From the NCBI GenBank assembly GCA_944321735.1, contig CALUMK010000005.1, positions 54,040 to 118,039 of the forward strand: DNA of 64,000 bases, read 5' to 3'. The stretch comes from an uncultured Bacteroidales bacterium. GTDB taxonomy: Bacteria > Bacteroidota > Bacteroidia > Bacteroidales > P3. The translations under genes and the position numbers were made by a program. Below, piece after piece: positions 45,508-53,918 of the stretch. Position 1 is the first letter of the stretch; every line of letters starts with the position of its first letter. Below the pieces are notes generated by a model that saw nothing but the letters and a program-made list of their open reading frames with translations, was not told the DNA's origin and made no database searches.

Positions 45508-47298
45508 ATGAATAAATTATGGGTTTCCAAGAAAACAGAAGGAGACATACCAAAGAACCTACATCCTGATCCGCATATAGCCAAGTTGCTGTATCAGCGC
45601 GGCATCAGAAATCCGGAGGAAGCCGAACGCTTCTTCCATCCGCAAATCGAGCATCTCCACGACCCTTTCCTGATGAAGGATATGGACAAAGCCGTGGAAA
45701 GGCTCAAACGGGCTGTTGATGAAAAGGAAAGAATCTGCGTTTACGGAGACTATGACGTGGACGGGATTACGGCGGTTGCCTTGTTCTACCTTTTCTTGGA
45801 AAAAATAGTGGCCTGCACCGAAGATTTGGGATTCTTTGTCCCGGATCGCTATCTGGACGGGTACGGCCTTTCGAAACGAGGCGTGGATTACGCCTACGAC
45901 AACAATGTCACTTTGATGGTCGTCCTCGACTGCGGCATCAAAGCCAACGAAGAGGTCTTGTATGCCAAGGAAAAGGGCATCGATGTGATTGTCTGCGACC
46001 ACCATTTGGCCGAAGGAGAGATACCACAGGCATACGCGGTACTGGATCCCAAAAGAGAGGATTGCAACTACCCCTGCAAGGATCTTTCGGGCTGCGGGGT
46101 AGGATTCAAGCTGGTTTCTGCCTATTGCCTGAAATACGGCCTGAACCTGCGCCAGTATGCCTATCCTTTGCTGGATCTGGCTGCTATGAGCGTGGCTTCG
46201 GACATTGTTCCTATCTTAGGGGAAAACCGGGTTCTATCCTATTTCGGGCTGATGCTGCTCAACACCCATCCCCGACCCGGCGTGCAAGCCTTGTTCGAAT
46301 TGGCCAATATCAAGCCTTTCCATACGGAAAACGCAACCCGGACAGCACCTCCAGCCAGAGGTTGCTCCCAAGCCCGTTTCTTTACCCGGGAGCTGACCAC
46401 CAACGATTTGGTTTTCTCCTTAGGCCCTCGGCTCAATGCTGCCGGACGGGTACAGGACGGGAAAAACGCGGTTCGGCTGCTGCTTTGCAAGGACGAACGC
46501 TCGGCACGGGAAATCGCCAGACTGATCGATGTGAACAACCGGGAAAGGAAAAACTTGGATCATTTGGCTACAGAAGAAGCATTGGAACAAATCAAGCAGG
46601 ATCCGGAAGCCGAAACCAAATCCTCTACCATCGTCTTCAAGGATTCCTGGAACCAAGGCATCATCGGAATTGTAGCCTCGCGCTTGATTGAAACCTATTA
46701 CCGGCCGACGATTGTCTTCACCACCACGGCAAACGCCGACAAGAACACCTTGGTCGGCTCGGCCCGCTCCGTAAAGAATTTCAACATCTACGATGCCATT
46801 ACCGCTTGTTCCGAATTGCTGGAACACTATGGCGGGCACAAATACGCGGCAGGTTTGACTATCAAGGCCGAGAATCTGGAAACCTTCATAAGGAAATTCG
46901 AACAGGTTGTCAAGGAGTCTCTGCAAGGCGAAGAGCCTATCCAAGAAATCGAGATAGACGACGAACTGCTATTCGAGGAAATCACGCCCGAATTGGTGTC
47001 TGCGGTCAAGGAGTTTGCGCCTTTCGGACCCTTGAACCCGAATCCGATTTTCATGAGCACGCATATCAAGGACGATGGTGGAAGTCGGAGACTGAAGAAC
47101 AACCATCTCAAGCTATCGCTGTTCCAAACCAAATCGCGGTCGTACCCTATCAACGGCATCGCGTTCCAGCAAGGGGATGCCTACGAAATAATCAAGGAAG
47201 GGCATTCGTTCGACATTTGCTATCATCTGGAAGAGAATACGTTTAATGGGGTTACTTCTATTCAGTTGAACGTCCAAGACATTAAAACGAATTTCTGA
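45508..47298 (+). CDS. recJ: Single-stranded-DNA-specific exonuclease RecJ
   Basis: A 596-residue DHH-family 5'-3' exonuclease used in recombination and mismatch repair. DHH motifs: YGDYDVDGIT (Asp81, Asp83), LDCGI (141-144), CDHHLAEGEIP (DHH at 164-166), LLDLAAMSVASDIVPI, and the DHHA1 part VGSARSVKNFNIYDAI with HYGGHKYAAGLTI. A ~20-residue insertion (NATRTAPPARGCSQARFFTR) lies before LTTNDLVFSLGPRLNAAGR. Start ATG 45508 is the only reasonable choice. The stop codon lies inside the left arm of the palindrome at 47284-47407. Confidence 0.97.
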   Translation: MNKLWVSKKTEGDIPKNLHPDPHIAKLLYQRGIRNPEEAERFFHPQIEHLHDPFLMKDMDKAVERLKRAVDEKERICVYGDYDVDGITAVALFYLFLEKIVACTEDLGFFVPDRYLDGYGLSKRGVDYAYDNNVTLMVVLDCGIKANEEVLYAKEKGIDVIVCDHHLAEGEIPQAYAVLDPKREDCNYPCKDLSGCGVGFKLVSAYCLKYGLNLRQYAYPLLDLAAMSVASDIVPILGENRVLSYFGLMLLNTHPRPGVQALFELANIKPFHTENATRTAPPARGCSQARFFTRELTTNDLVFSLGPRLNAAGRVQDGKNAVRLLLCKDERSAREIARLIDVNNRERKNLDHLATEEALEQIKQDPEAETKSSTIVFKDSWNQGIIGIVASRLIETYYRPTIVFTTTANADKNTLVGSARSVKNFNIYDAITACSELLEHYGGHKYAAGLTIKAENLETFIRKFEQVVKESLQGEEPIQEIEIDDELLFEEITPELVSAVKEFAPFGPLNPNPIFMSTHIKDDGGSRRLKNNHLKLSLFQTKSRSYPINGIAFQQGDAYEIIKEGHSFDICYHLEENTFNGVTSIQLNVQDIKTNF

Positions 47299-47407
47299 CA
47301 GGCATCTGCGGCGTTACGCGCGGGATTCGAAAATGCTCACGTACGTTAGTACGCTCCGCTTTTCTCACCCGTGCGTGCCTTGCAGCTGACTGCCAGAAAT
47401 TCGTTTT
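47284..47407. repeat. Large imperfect palindrome overlapping the recJ stop
   Basis: AAAACGAATTTCTG (47284-47297) and CAGAAATTCGTTTT (47394-47407) are perfect complements. The interior carries CTGCGGCGTT, GTACG-TTAG-TACG and GTGCCTTGCAG blocks that make most of the ~124 bases self-complementary. It can fold on either strand and serve recJ and the convergent flavokinase gene. Confidence 0.8.
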
Positions 47408-47468
47408 ACTCCGTTCTCAAAAGTACCCGACCTCGCCACACGACCCCGCGACACCTCGCAGCCACTCG

Positions 47469-48038
47469 CTATAAGTCCTTCTTGACCCTTAGAATCTGTT
47501 GCGCGGCGGATTTGTCGGCTGCCAGCTGGGCCTTGAGGGCTTCGAGAGAGGCGAATTTACGCTCGCTGCGAATCCGGGAAACCAGTTCCACACGCAATCG
47601 GAGACCATACAAATCACCGGAAAAGCCGAAAAGGTGGACTTCGATGCTGACCTCCGCGGACCGGCACACCGTAGGACGGGTTCCCACGTTCAACATGGCA
47701 TCGTAAACAGGCATCCCCGATTCCACCGCCTCGCTCTCCTTAGCCCGATCCAATACCGCCCCTGTTCCCATCGACAAGACCCGAACCCGACAGGCAAAGA
47801 CACCGGCCGGCAAAACCGTGTCGGTCCGAATGTTCGCCGTCGGGAAACCTATTGTCCGCCCAAGCTGGTTGCCTTTGACCACCACGCCCTCGAAAACAAG
47901 CCCATGAACCTCGAAGCCGTCACACCCCTCGTCCCCAACAGCCAAACCGCCGAATCCCGCATCGGTTCTCCTTTCGGAATCCACCGTATCATGCAACACC
48001 CTCGAACCGGCATCGCCCAAAATCCCTTCCCCTAACAT
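47469..48038 (-). CDS. Stand-alone riboflavin kinase domain (RibF C-terminal half only)
   Basis: A 189-residue protein. Residues ~45-189 match the flavokinase half of RibF: GVVVKGNQLGRTIGFPTANI, LPAGVFACRV, YDAMLNVGTRPTV, IEVHLFGFSGDLYGLRL and RIRSERKFASLEALKAQL. It should phosphorylate riboflavin to FMN. The FMN adenylyltransferase half (GTFDGVHLGH type motifs) is absent; the first ~44 residues are Gly/Asp-rich and unlike it. The ATG (48038) overlaps the pyk stop by 7 bases, so the two are translationally coupled. Another FAD synthetase is presumably encoded elsewhere. A downstream in-frame start near the domain edge is possible. Confidence 0.82.
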   Translation of the reverse strand: MLGEGILGDAGSRVLHDTVDSERRTDAGFGGLAVGDEGCDGFEVHGLVFEGVVVKGNQLGRTIGFPTANIRTDTVLPAGVFACRVRVLSMGTGAVLDRAKESEAVESGMPVYDAMLNVGTRPTVCRSAEVSIEVHLFGFSGDLYGLRLRVELVSRIRSERKFASLEALKAQLAADKSAAQQILRVKKDL

Positions 48039-49489
48039 GTTTCCAAACGGATTGTATTGAGGCTTTCCCCACGCTGATGGAACGGGATATGGCTCAGATA
48101 GACCACGCGCGAACCATGATGGATCCGGCCTTCGCGCAACAGCACCTCGTTGGCGTATGCCGCTGCCTGCGCCGTCCTCTCCATGGGTTCAATCGGGAAG
48201 ACACAAGCGCTCCAAGTGAATCCCAACTGACTTTTCAGCAAAGGATTGATCGTAAAGACAAAAATCTTGCAGTTGGGGCGGTACGAAGCTACGCTCATCA
48301 CCTCGTTCTTGTTCTCGGCAAAAAGCACTATCGCTTCGGCCTGGGCGCTGTCGGCCATCTGCACGGCACTGTAGCTGACCACCTCCTTGGTAAAGTCCGG
48401 ATCTTCCGGATTGGGAGTTTTACATGGCCGGTAGCAGAAACCCTTGCGTTCGGTAAAACGGATAATGCTTTCCATGGCTTTGACGCTTTCCACCGGGTAT
48501 TCCCCTACGGCGGTTTCCCCGCTCAGCATCACGGCATCCGCTCCATCCAAGACCGCATTGGCCACATCGTTAGCCTCGGCCCGAGTCGGCGCGAAATTAT
48601 GAATCATACTCTCCAGCATCTGGGTGGCCACCACTACCGGCTTGCCTTTGGCCACAGCGCGGCGGATGACTTCTTTCTGGATGATAGGCACTTGCTCGAA
48701 AGAAACTTCCACACCCAAGTCGCCCCGGGCCACCATGATGCCATCCGAGCAATCCAGCACCTGGTCTATATTGCCGAGCACTTCCGGCTTCTCGATCTTG
48801 GCGAGGATGGACACCTGGCCTTCCTTGCCTTGCTGCTTGACCAAAGCCCGCAGCTCTTTCATGTCCTGAGGCTTGCGGACAAACGAAAGCCCAATCCAGT
48901 CCACGCCCTGCTCCATCGCGAAAATGGCATCCCGATGGTCTTTTTCGGTCAAACTGGGCAGGCTGACGTATGTCTGGGGCAGGTTCACCCCCTTGCGGCT
49001 GTAAAGCGGGCCTCCATTGACCACCTCGGTTTCCACCCTGTCCGCATTGTTGGTCCCGGTCACTTTCAAGCGGATCTTCCCGTCGTCAATCAGGATTTCT
49101 TCCCCCTCGTTGACCACCTTGGGCAAATCGTAATAACCGATACTGGCTCCCTGGGTCGTGCCCGTCATCGGTTCGGTACTCAGGAAAAACGGGGCGCCCG
49201 CTTCCAGCACCGTGCCTTCTTCCACCTGGCCAATCCGGATTTTCGGTCCCTGCAAGTCGGCCAGAATGGAAATATTGAGGTTCAGCTTCCCGGCTATCTC
49301 CCGGATCATCCGGATCGAACCGGCATGCAAATCGTAATCCCCATGGGAAAAATTAAGGCGGAACACATCCACCCCGGCTTTCATCATCGCCGTCAACGTC
49401 TCTTCATTGCGGCAGGCTGGGCCGATGGTCGCCACCACCTTGGCCTGGGAATACTGCCGCTCTTTTTCCAAATTCTTCAAATAAGACAT
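48032..49489 (-). CDS. pyk: Pyruvate kinase
   Basis: A 485-residue glycolytic enzyme converting PEP and ADP to pyruvate and ATP. Start at ATG 49489 (MSYLKNLEKERQ); the 36-residue extension upstream overlaps the terminator of the previous gene and is rejected. Motifs: KVVATIGPACRN, FRLNFSHGDYDLH, ILADLQGPKIRIG, SILAKIEKPEVLGN (catalytic Lys), IMVARGDLGVEVSFEQVP, VVVATQMLESMIHNFAPTRA and DAVMLSGETAVGEYPVE. The C-domain is full. The flavokinase gene overlaps its 3' end. Confidence 0.97.
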   Translation of the reverse strand: MSYLKNLEKERQYSQAKVVATIGPACRNEETLTAMMKAGVDVFRLNFSHGDYDLHAGSIRMIREIAGKLNLNISILADLQGPKIRIGQVEEGTVLEAGAPFFLSTEPMTGTTQGASIGYYDLPKVVNEGEEILIDDGKIRLKVTGTNNADRVETEVVNGGPLYSRKGVNLPQTYVSLPSLTEKDHRDAIFAMEQGVDWIGLSFVRKPQDMKELRALVKQQGKEGQVSILAKIEKPEVLGNIDQVLDCSDGIMVARGDLGVEVSFEQVPIIQKEVIRRAVAKGKPVVVATQMLESMIHNFAPTRAEANDVANAVLDGADAVMLSGETAVGEYPVESVKAMESIIRFTERKGFCYRPCKTPNPEDPDFTKEVVSYSAVQMADSAQAEAIVLFAENKNEVMSVASYRPNCKIFVFTINPLLKSQLGFTWSACVFPIEPMERTAQAAAYANEVLLREGRIHHGSRVVYLSHIPFHQRGESLNTIRLETC

Positions 49490-49541
49490 CTTTGTTGTAT
49501 TTGTATCTGTTTCCAAAGCACCCCTCAAACGGTATAAAAGT

Positions 49542-49570
49542 TTCGCCCTGAGCGAGGGGCCCAGGGCGAA
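49542..49570 (-). terminator. Terminator between OMP and pyk
   Basis: TTCGCCCTG (49542-49550) pairs with CAGGGCGAA (49562-49570). On the - strand the stem is followed by ACTTTTATA, a weak T run. Confidence 0.7.
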
Positions 49571-49580
49571 GCATTCTTTA

Positions 49581-50159
49581 TCAGAACTCGAATCCAATCT
49601 TAAGCCCGATCAGATTCGTCTTCAAACGCAGCCTATCTATACTCCCCGTCATATTCGCAACATCATAGCCGAGAGAATACAGTTCGTAACGCACCGCAAA
49701 ATTCATTCCGAATTTTTCCGTGAAGCGGGTGGCGATGCCGAATTCCGGCCTCAACAGAAAGCCTCCCGACATGCCATAGTTGTAATCCAACTTGGTTCCC
49801 AAGTTCACACCGAACATCAAATCCACCTTCTTTGCCACCGGAGCATAACCTCGCAAGTCCACGTACAAAGGCACTAACACCCCTTCGTCCTCAAAATTGG
49901 CAGATGCACCGCCTCCCACGCCAGCAAAGAAATACCGATTGAACCGGACACCATTGACCCATTCAAGATTCAGATAGCTGATCTCATCCTCGATGCCATA
50001 AGCATAACTAAGGTCTATTTCCGTCTGATAACGGATTTTTTTCACCGGTTTTCCAGATTTCTCCTTGGCTTGGGATGCATCGGGAGAAACCGGGGCTTCC
50101 TGAGCCTGCATCGCAAATACGGCAAACAGGGTCAACACCAACAAGCAAAACTTTTTCAT
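49581..50159 (-). CDS. Outer-membrane beta-barrel protein downstream of sppA
   Basis: A 192-residue protein with signal KKFCLLVLTLFAVFAMQAQ. A short basic/polar lead (EKSGKPVKKIRYQTEIDLSY) opens a barrel of amphipathic strands: VRFNRYFFAGVGGGASANF, LVPLYVDLRGYAP, LDYNYGMSGGFLLRPEFGIA, ending LIGLKIGFEF with a terminal Phe. The size fits an 8-strand barrel. It begins 26 bases after sppA on the same strand and is probably co-transcribed. Function unknown. Confidence 0.83.
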   Translation of the reverse strand: MKKFCLLVLTLFAVFAMQAQEAPVSPDASQAKEKSGKPVKKIRYQTEIDLSYAYGIEDEISYLNLEWVNGVRFNRYFFAGVGGGASANFEDEGVLVPLYVDLRGYAPVAKKVDLMFGVNLGTKLDYNYGMSGGFLLRPEFGIATRFTEKFGMNFAVRYELYSLGYDVANMTGSIDRLRLKTNLIGLKIGFEF

Positions 50160-50185
50160 AGTTCTGTTTTTTTTAGTTAGACGGT

Positions 50186-51997
50186 TTAATTGAACTCAAG
50201 AATATACGGCAGCCGGGCCCAGACCTGAGGACCTTCGGCCGAGAGGATGCTCTCCAAACCGGACATCGCTTCCAGACCGGCCGCGCCGAAATACTTGGCG
50301 ATATGCGAACGGGCCGAACGGGCTTCCATTTCGGAGAACATCTCCAAGAGTTGCGTGGTCAAGTCCTTGGCCTTGGGATATTCCTCCACCTTGTAATTGT
50401 CCAAACCGGCCATTTCCGCTGCCGAAGCAATGGCATCGTCCAAGCCGCCCAATTCATCCACAAGCCCGATTTCAAGCGCATTGGTACCGCTCCATACACG
50501 TCCCTGCCCAATCTCGTCCACTTCCTCGAAGCTCATGTCCCGGCCTTCCGCCACCTTGCCCACAAAACCGGCATAGATTTCCTCGATGCTCTGCTGCATC
50601 ACCGCCTCTTCATACGAAGTCATCGGACGCGCCAGCGAACTGAAGGCCGTGGAGTTCTTGTTGGTCCCCACATGGTCGAAAGTGAAACCCAATTTGTCGG
50701 TCAGCAAGCCCTCGGCACTGGGAATCGTCCCGAAAACCCCGATGCTTCCGGTCAATGTATTAGGCTGAGCGATAATCTTGTCGGCCAGACAAGAGATATA
50801 GTAACCGCCGCTGGCCGCGTAATTGCCGTAAGAAGCCACCACCGGCATCTTGCTCTTGGCATTCAGCATTTCCTGATAGATGATATCGGCGGTAAGCACC
50901 GCGCCGCCGGGAGAGTTGACCCGCAACACCAAGGCTTTCACATCCTTGTCTTTCAAAATTTTCTTGATCTGCGATGCCAGATCGGTCCCGATCGAAGTGG
51001 AGGAACCCTCACCCACGACAATATTGCCTTCGGCATACAGGACGGCTATCTTATCCTTGGTCTTGAGCGTCTTGAGGCTTTCTTCCGTCTTCACGTTAGC
51101 CACGTAATCCGAAAACTTGACAAAATGGGATGCATTGTCGACCGTGTCGGACAAACCCAGGCGGGAGGGCAGGAATTTCCCTTCCACATAGCTCTGCGCC
51201 ACCAAGGCATCCACCAGCCCCGAACGGAGGCTTCCGCTGGCCGTGAAGCCCAACAGGCTGTCGGCAATCTCGTTGATTCTTGCCGGGCTCAAATGACGGG
51301 CTTCGCTCACATCGGCCACGACTTCCTTCCACATCGAGTTGAACATCACCGAATACTGCTTGCGGTTGGCTTCGCTCATATCCGTCCTGAAATAGGGTTC
51401 CACCGCGCTCTTGAACTGCCCGTGACGGATCACTTGCATCTCGATGCCCACTTTCTCGAAGAACTTGGTGTAGAACATAATCTGGGCGGACAAACCCTGG
51501 AAAGTAATCGCGCCCTGCGGCTGCAGGAACACGGAATCGGCCGCCGATGCCAGATGATAAGCGCTCTGGGTGTAGCCGTCGGCAAAGGCATAGACGAACT
51601 TGCCCGACTCCTTGAAATCGGCCAAGGCCTCGCGCAGTTCCTGCGTGGTGGCAAAGCCGATGCCGGCACCATCGTAATGCAAATAAATACCCTTAATCCG
51701 GTCGTCGTCCTTGGCGGCACGGATGCCTTTGATATAATCGTTCAAACCCATCGCCGAGGAGAAGTCGGTCGGGTTCATGAAATCGAAATTGTCGAAATTG
51801 GACTCCTGCGTCTTGTCGGCAATCGTCTTGTCGAGGTCGATCCGCAAGATGGAATTGTCCTTGACAGGCTTCGTAGTGGAAGAACCGCTGGAAGCGAACA
51901 TGGCGCCGATCGTGCCAATCGTCACAAAGAACATGATCAGGGAAACGATAAGCATCCCGATGACCGTAGCAAGAAGGTACTTGAAAAAGGATTTCAT
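50186..51997 (-). CDS. sppA: Signal peptide peptidase SppA (67 kDa type)
   Basis: A 603-residue membrane serine protease that degrades cleaved signal peptides. Start ATG 51997 (MKSFFKYLLATVIGMLIVSL); the longer frame to 52153 is leader. One N-terminal membrane helix (about 9-33). Duplicated Clp-like domains: the first holds the catalytic Lys196 in RHGQFKSAVEP, the second the nucleophile Ser396 in YGNYAASGGYYISC. LRVNSPGGAVLTADIIYQEM and NTLTGSIGVFGTIPS are also standard. Intact and of normal length. An OMP gene follows 26 bases downstream. Confidence 0.96.
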   Translation of the reverse strand: MKSFFKYLLATVIGMLIVSLIMFFVTIGTIGAMFASSGSSTTKPVKDNSILRIDLDKTIADKTQESNFDNFDFMNPTDFSSAMGLNDYIKGIRAAKDDDRIKGIYLHYDGAGIGFATTQELREALADFKESGKFVYAFADGYTQSAYHLASAADSVFLQPQGAITFQGLSAQIMFYTKFFEKVGIEMQVIRHGQFKSAVEPYFRTDMSEANRKQYSVMFNSMWKEVVADVSEARHLSPARINEIADSLLGFTASGSLRSGLVDALVAQSYVEGKFLPSRLGLSDTVDNASHFVKFSDYVANVKTEESLKTLKTKDKIAVLYAEGNIVVGEGSSTSIGTDLASQIKKILKDKDVKALVLRVNSPGGAVLTADIIYQEMLNAKSKMPVVASYGNYAASGGYYISCLADKIIAQPNTLTGSIGVFGTIPSAEGLLTDKLGFTFDHVGTNKNSTAFSSLARPMTSYEEAVMQQSIEEIYAGFVGKVAEGRDMSFEEVDEIGQGRVWSGTNALEIGLVDELGGLDDAIASAAEMAGLDNYKVEEYPKAKDLTTQLLEMFSEMEARSARSHIAKYFGAAGLEAMSGLESILSAEGPQVWARLPYILEFN

Positions 51998-52296
51998 ATT
52001 TTCAGGTTTTAATGAACAGTTCAACTGCTCGGACAAAGACCGATGCGGCCAAGGCCATGAGCCGGAATCGCCCCCGACTTTGAAGCCTCCCACAAACAGC
52101 TCCTGCGCGAGCCTCGCGAAAATACGACAAATCCGGCATCCGACCAAAGGCAAAGCAAGACAGAAACGTTAAATTTTCCTAAAGCTGGAGAACGCCGCCC
52201 CGGGAACAGCCTCGCAAGATTCCGCTCGCGGACCCGAAGAGAACATCCCGGGCTGGAACGCCCCTCCGGAACATCTTGACGCAAGGAAGAATCCCT

Positions 52297-52498
52297 TTAA
52301 CCCAAATCGGTCATTAGACACGCCGTGTCCGTTTCTGATTGGGGAAATGAGGCTTTCGGGCATCTTGCCCGCTTCTGTCCGCATCCTGTTTCTCGCTACG
52401 CCTCGACGTAGCCCGCTACGCCTTCGGCTAGGCGAGAAGCATGCTGCATGACACAAGCGGGCAATCTACCCAAAGTCTAATGACCGATTTGGGTTTAA
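52297..52498. repeat. MITE-like element with 21-bp inverted ends
   Basis: AACCCAAATCGGTCATTAGAC (first 20 of 21 bases shared by family; 52299-52319) is exactly inverted at 52475-52495. Inside are further complements (GGGCA..TTGCCCGC and GCGGGCAA; CTACGCC/GGCG). The ends match those of 20147-20245. It lies between sppA's leader and the folK stop, which it touches. Confidence 0.75.
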
Positions 52499-53763
52499 CC
52501 CAGCTGGCGGGCGGCGGCTTGAATCCGGGAAAGGACCTCCCGGTAATCGGCTTCGTTGTGGATGAAATCCATATCCGTCACGTCAATCCACAAACTCCGG
52601 GCCGGATCCAGCGTCTTCATGTACTCCCGGTAGCCGTTCTCTATCGTCTTGAGGTAGGCCGGATCCATATTGGCTTCGTACGAACGGCCTCTTTGCCGGA
52701 TATTGCGCATCAAACGATCCACATCGCTATGGATATAGACATAGAGGTCAGGCTTGGGTATCGTGGTCAGAATGATGTCGTAGAGCCGCTTGAAAAGGCG
52801 GTATTCGTCTTCCTGCAATGTATTCTGGGCAAAAATCAGGCTTTTGCTGATGGAAAAATCGCTGACGAGGAAGGGGCTGAACAGTTCCTGCACGAAGTCT
52901 TCCTTGGCCTGACGGTAGCGTTCGGCTAAGAACGTCAGTTCCAGTGGGAAAGCAAAGCGTTCCTTGTCGGCGTAGAACTTGGGCAGGAACACGTTTTCTT
53001 CAAAGCTCTCCACGACCCATTTGGCACCGAACTGCGTGGCGATTCTGCGAGACAAGGAGGTCTTCCCGGCCCCGATATTGCCTTCGATAGCCAAGAATCG
53101 CATATTCTCGGGCCAAAACGCGGCGGAAGTCCCGCAACTTCCCGTGGGTACACATTCTGCCAAAGTCGAACCGGCCTCCCTCCCATCCGGGAAAGGCTTT
53201 TCCGCCACATCCGAATAGATTTCCTGTTCCGGCATCGGGCAAGCATGTATCTTGGAAGAATCGTCCGGGCATTTGGCCAACAACTCGGCCACGCTCACGC
53301 CAAACACCGGATGAAGGAAAGCGGGAACAAGCTCGGCCAAAGGCACCAGGACAAAGGCGCGTTGCTGCATCAAAGGATGCGGCAGGCTCAGGTTCCGGCT
53401 CCGGATCACGAAATCCTCGTAAAACAGGATATCTATATCTATCGTCCGGGAGGCGTATTGCTTAGAGGCTGCCGCCGTTTTTTCGGGTGCGGTTGCCGTT
53501 TGCGGGCGAACCCGCCCCAGTTCGGTTTCTATCTGCAAGAGCTGCTGCAAGAGCGCATAAGGGTCGAGCGTGGTCTGCAATTCCAGTACCTGGTTATAAA
53601 AAAGCTCCTTGGCCTCGAAGCCCCAGGAAGGCGAGGTATAAAGCCGCGAAGCCCGGCTGATACGGCCGCTCCGCAAGGCAATCTTTTCGCGGGCCGCCTT
53701 GAATGTCTGCACGCAATCGCCCAAATTGCCGCCCAACAACAAATATGCTGTATATGTTTCCAT
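52495..53763 (-). CDS. folK: Bifunctional FolK (HPPK) - deoxynucleoside kinase fusion
   Basis: A 422-residue protein from ATG 53763; the frame extends only to a TTG before it. Residues 1-165 are FolK, which pyrophosphorylates 6-hydroxymethyl-dihydropterin in folate synthesis: LLLGGNLGD, TSPSWGF, RTIDIDILFYED and LPHPLMQQRAFVLVPLAEL. A ~55-residue linker follows. Residues ~221-422 are a deoxynucleoside kinase of the dGK/dCK type: P-loop IEGNIGAGKTS (228-235), SFEENVFLPKFYADKERF, SDFSISKSLIFAQ, and IRQRGRSYEANMDPAYL as lid. Both halves look complete. The fusion ties folate and dNTP salvage on one chain. Confidence 0.92.
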   Translation of the reverse strand: METYTAYLLLGGNLGDCVQTFKAAREKIALRSGRISRASRLYTSPSWGFEAKELFYNQVLELQTTLDPYALLQQLLQIETELGRVRPQTATAPEKTAAASKQYASRTIDIDILFYEDFVIRSRNLSLPHPLMQQRAFVLVPLAELVPAFLHPVFGVSVAELLAKCPDDSSKIHACPMPEQEIYSDVAEKPFPDGREAGSTLAECVPTGSCGTSAAFWPENMRFLAIEGNIGAGKTSLSRRIATQFGAKWVVESFEENVFLPKFYADKERFAFPLELTFLAERYRQAKEDFVQELFSPFLVSDFSISKSLIFAQNTLQEDEYRLFKRLYDIILTTIPKPDLYVYIHSDVDRLMRNIRQRGRSYEANMDPAYLKTIENGYREYMKTLDPARSLWIDVTDMDFIHNEADYREVLSRIQAAARQLG

Positions 53764-53876
53764 AATCAAAGTCTTTCCATTGGGAAGATACGAGGCGAAT
53801 CAACCATCCTCGAATTTCAACCTTTTTTTTACAGAAAATCCCAACACTTACACATCTAACTAAAAATCAACGCAAA

Positions 53877-53917
53877 CGACCGAAAAACGACCGAAAAACG
53901 ACCGAAAAACGACCGAA
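53877..53917. repeat. 11-bp tandem repeat (3.7 copies)
   Basis: CGACCGAAAAA repeats from 53877, ending at the stop codon of the AlbA_2-type gene. Copies are identical apart from the partial last one. Confidence 0.9.
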
Positions 53918-53918
53918 A

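Noticed and set aside
48077-49537. 486-codon + strand frame over pyk
   Set aside because: Antisense shadow; pyk carries all family motifs on the other strand.
50303-52012. 569-codon + strand frame over sppA
   Set aside because: Antisense shadow of a complete sppA.
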